Source of the DNA: Uloborus plumipes
Taxonomy: Eukaryota > Arthropoda > Arachnida > Araneae > Uloboridae
DNA: 64,000 bases
Reading direction: 5' to 3'
NCBI GenBank assembly: GCA_038373865.1
Contig: JAXGGA010000476.1
Coordinates: forward strand, 159,902-223,901
Shown piece after piece: positions 62,449 through 64,000 of this stretch. The translations under genes and the position numbers were made by a program. Every line of letters starts with the position of its first letter. Within the stretch, counting starts at the first letter, position 1. Below the pieces are notes generated by a model. It was not told where the DNA came from and did not search any database. It was given only the letters and a program-made list of their open reading frames with translations.

Positions 62449-64000
62449 CTGAAACAAGAACAAAAGAAAAATTGGAGACAAATTTATACTTTAAGAAATA
62501 TACAACGCTGAAATATAGTTTTAAATAAAACTAAAAACGATGATACCCCCTCTCTCCCTGTTGAGCTGTTATAAAAGTTGTTAAAAAAAGGTCGACTTCC
62601 AGAAGCCGTCTTCAAATGGTAAACCGAGTAAGAATTCATGGTGATTTCTTATCACAAATACAATAATAGAAAAATAACATGAGCCTTTTCTAAAAATATT
62701 TTTTTAATTATCTCATATTTAGCACAATTCATCCTATATCCCCTTTTGTTCTAAAACGTCCAAATATAATCCAGAGTGGAAACCGATAGCATGCCAAGTC
62801 TTACGTCCATTAGCGTACTCAGAGGGCGGGTTGACAGGGCTGCAACCCACCCCGAAATTAAATAAAAAAACAAAACAAAAAAATTCAAGTGAATAATAAA
62901 AAAAAAATATTTCAAATCCGATGAGCAAGCATATCACGAGAAAACTAAGTATAAATACATAAAACTAAACAAAAAAGAAATAGAAAATTTCATTACGGAA
63001 AACCAATACAGTCCCACGTTTCAGAAAAAGGTAAAACTAGCTGAGGATTTTCCACATAATCCTTAGTCCGAAACAACATTTTTGAAGCTTCAATTACTAA
63101 AATTCCCCAGGGTCGAGGCCCAAACTCCATTTTTTCCCCTAACGCCGTCAAAGATGTCGTACAATCGTATTTTTCTGGGGCTACTTTTTCGAAAAAATTT
63201 CAAAGGGGAAAGACCAGACCTCTCCTCTACTAACATTGCCTAAAATTGCGTTTTTGGAACTTTGATTTCGAGCCTTGGAACCCCGTCCTTTCAACGTTAC
63301 CAAAGATTCAAAAAGCTCCCTAACAACAACAAAGACCCTAAAGGGTCAAATTGGGCTTTTAAAGTTTAACTTTCTCAAAGAATTGATGGGGGAGAGTTTA
63401 GACTTTACCTTCTTTCATTAGTGATACTCCAAAGATGGCATGAGGTAATATCCTTAGTAGGGTAGACCGGGGCACGTTTACGCCGATTTTTTTTCAATGA
63501 ATTTTCTAATTTTTATGTTTCAATATAGGAAATTTTAAACATCATATTCTTATAAAATTTAGACTTCATGCATTCAGATTTTGCCCTGTTTGAGTATTTG
63601 AGTTTTAAAAAAATAATTTTAAATAATTTCAATGTCTGTTGCGTAAACGTGCCCCGTACCCGGGGCAACAGACTCACTTATTGACCTAGTCTCACTTATA
63701 GAGCAGCATTTTTCATTATTTTGACATCTGTTAGTTCTTTGAGCATAATGTTTTACCAGCTATAAAATAAAGAACATTTATAATGGGCAGAAAAAATCTA
63801 TAAAATTAATGCCGAATAGACATGAAGACATCATAACTATGATTGTAAGCTATGAATATTGTAAGAAACGAATCTCTTACTCATTTAAACCTTAAATGAT
63901 GATTTGCAAAACTAAATAGCCTGAAAATACCAAAAAGGTTTGACACAGTACGGTGCAAAAAAGCTTCAACGGCATGTTTACGCAGTGTATAACATTTTAC
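62449..64000 (-). other. Upstream of the FYCO1 initiator exon (5' UTR intron)
   Basis: The acceptor at 62449 means that this is intronic and the first exon and promoter lie to the right of the window or are unrecognised. From 63468 on a MITE-like inverted repeat is present. Elsewhere AT-rich, no gene. Confidence 0.6.
63468..63656. repeat. MITE-like inverted repeat with CGGGGCACGTTTACGC ends
   Basis: CGGGGCACGTTTACGC (63468-63483) is the exact inverse of GCGTAAACGTGCCCCG (63641-63656). CCGGGGCA follows at 63661, and GCATGTTTACGCAG appears at 63972, so the element may be larger and continue past the window. Confidence 0.65.

Overview
The window is AT-rich, intron-dominated animal DNA. I read it as one very large minus-strand gene, the arthropod counterpart of FYCO1 (RUN and FYVE domain protein of autophagosome and late-endosome transport), whose introns are packed with DNA transposons, Helitrons, MITEs and a SINE. 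The transposon mix and the high AT content suggest an arthropod, probably a chelicerate such as a spider. That species guess is inference; the gene identification is not.

Gene: 19 coding exons can be joined by splice-site phase from the initiator ATG at 62435 down to the left window edge. They give 1503 codons with no frame conflict, and the last exon runs off the window. The order is N-terminus and RUN domain (exons 1-5), a linker with one probable GC-AG intron (exons 6-7), coiled coil with a 2.17-kb central exon (exons 8-13), FYVE zinc finger (exons 14-16), an acidic LC3-interacting-type segment (exon 16), a linker (exons 17-18) and the start of the GOLD domain (exon 19). The GOLD end, the 3' UTR and the promoter are outside the window. 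No second host gene is visible.

Intron contents from left to right: intron 16 holds an internally deleted Tc1-like copy. Introns 14 and 11 each hold one copy of a 1.6-kb element with 4-bp target duplications; each copy carries its own version of a repeated 14-bp motif at matching places, the most unusual thing here. Intron 11 also holds a composite of three TA-flanked elements. Intron 10 holds a mariner broken by a hAT remnant and by a TTAA-flanked MITE. Intron 8 holds a near full-length Tc1-like element inside a (TA)n microsatellite. Intron 7 holds an exact 106-bp hairpin. Intron 5 holds a TTAA-flanked 1.4-kb element, a frameshifted Tc1 and another DDE-transposon remnant. Intron 4 holds an element with 102-bp tandem repeats, a second TTAA MITE copy and a tRNA-derived SINE. 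Intron 3 holds hAT-type pieces. Intron 1 (13 kb) holds two hAT-type elements with 8-bp duplications; the larger contains an inverted duplication, which contains a Helitron, which contains a second Helitron in the opposite direction.

All transposase genes seen are broken, so this locus looks like a record of old and layered insertions that spared the exons.
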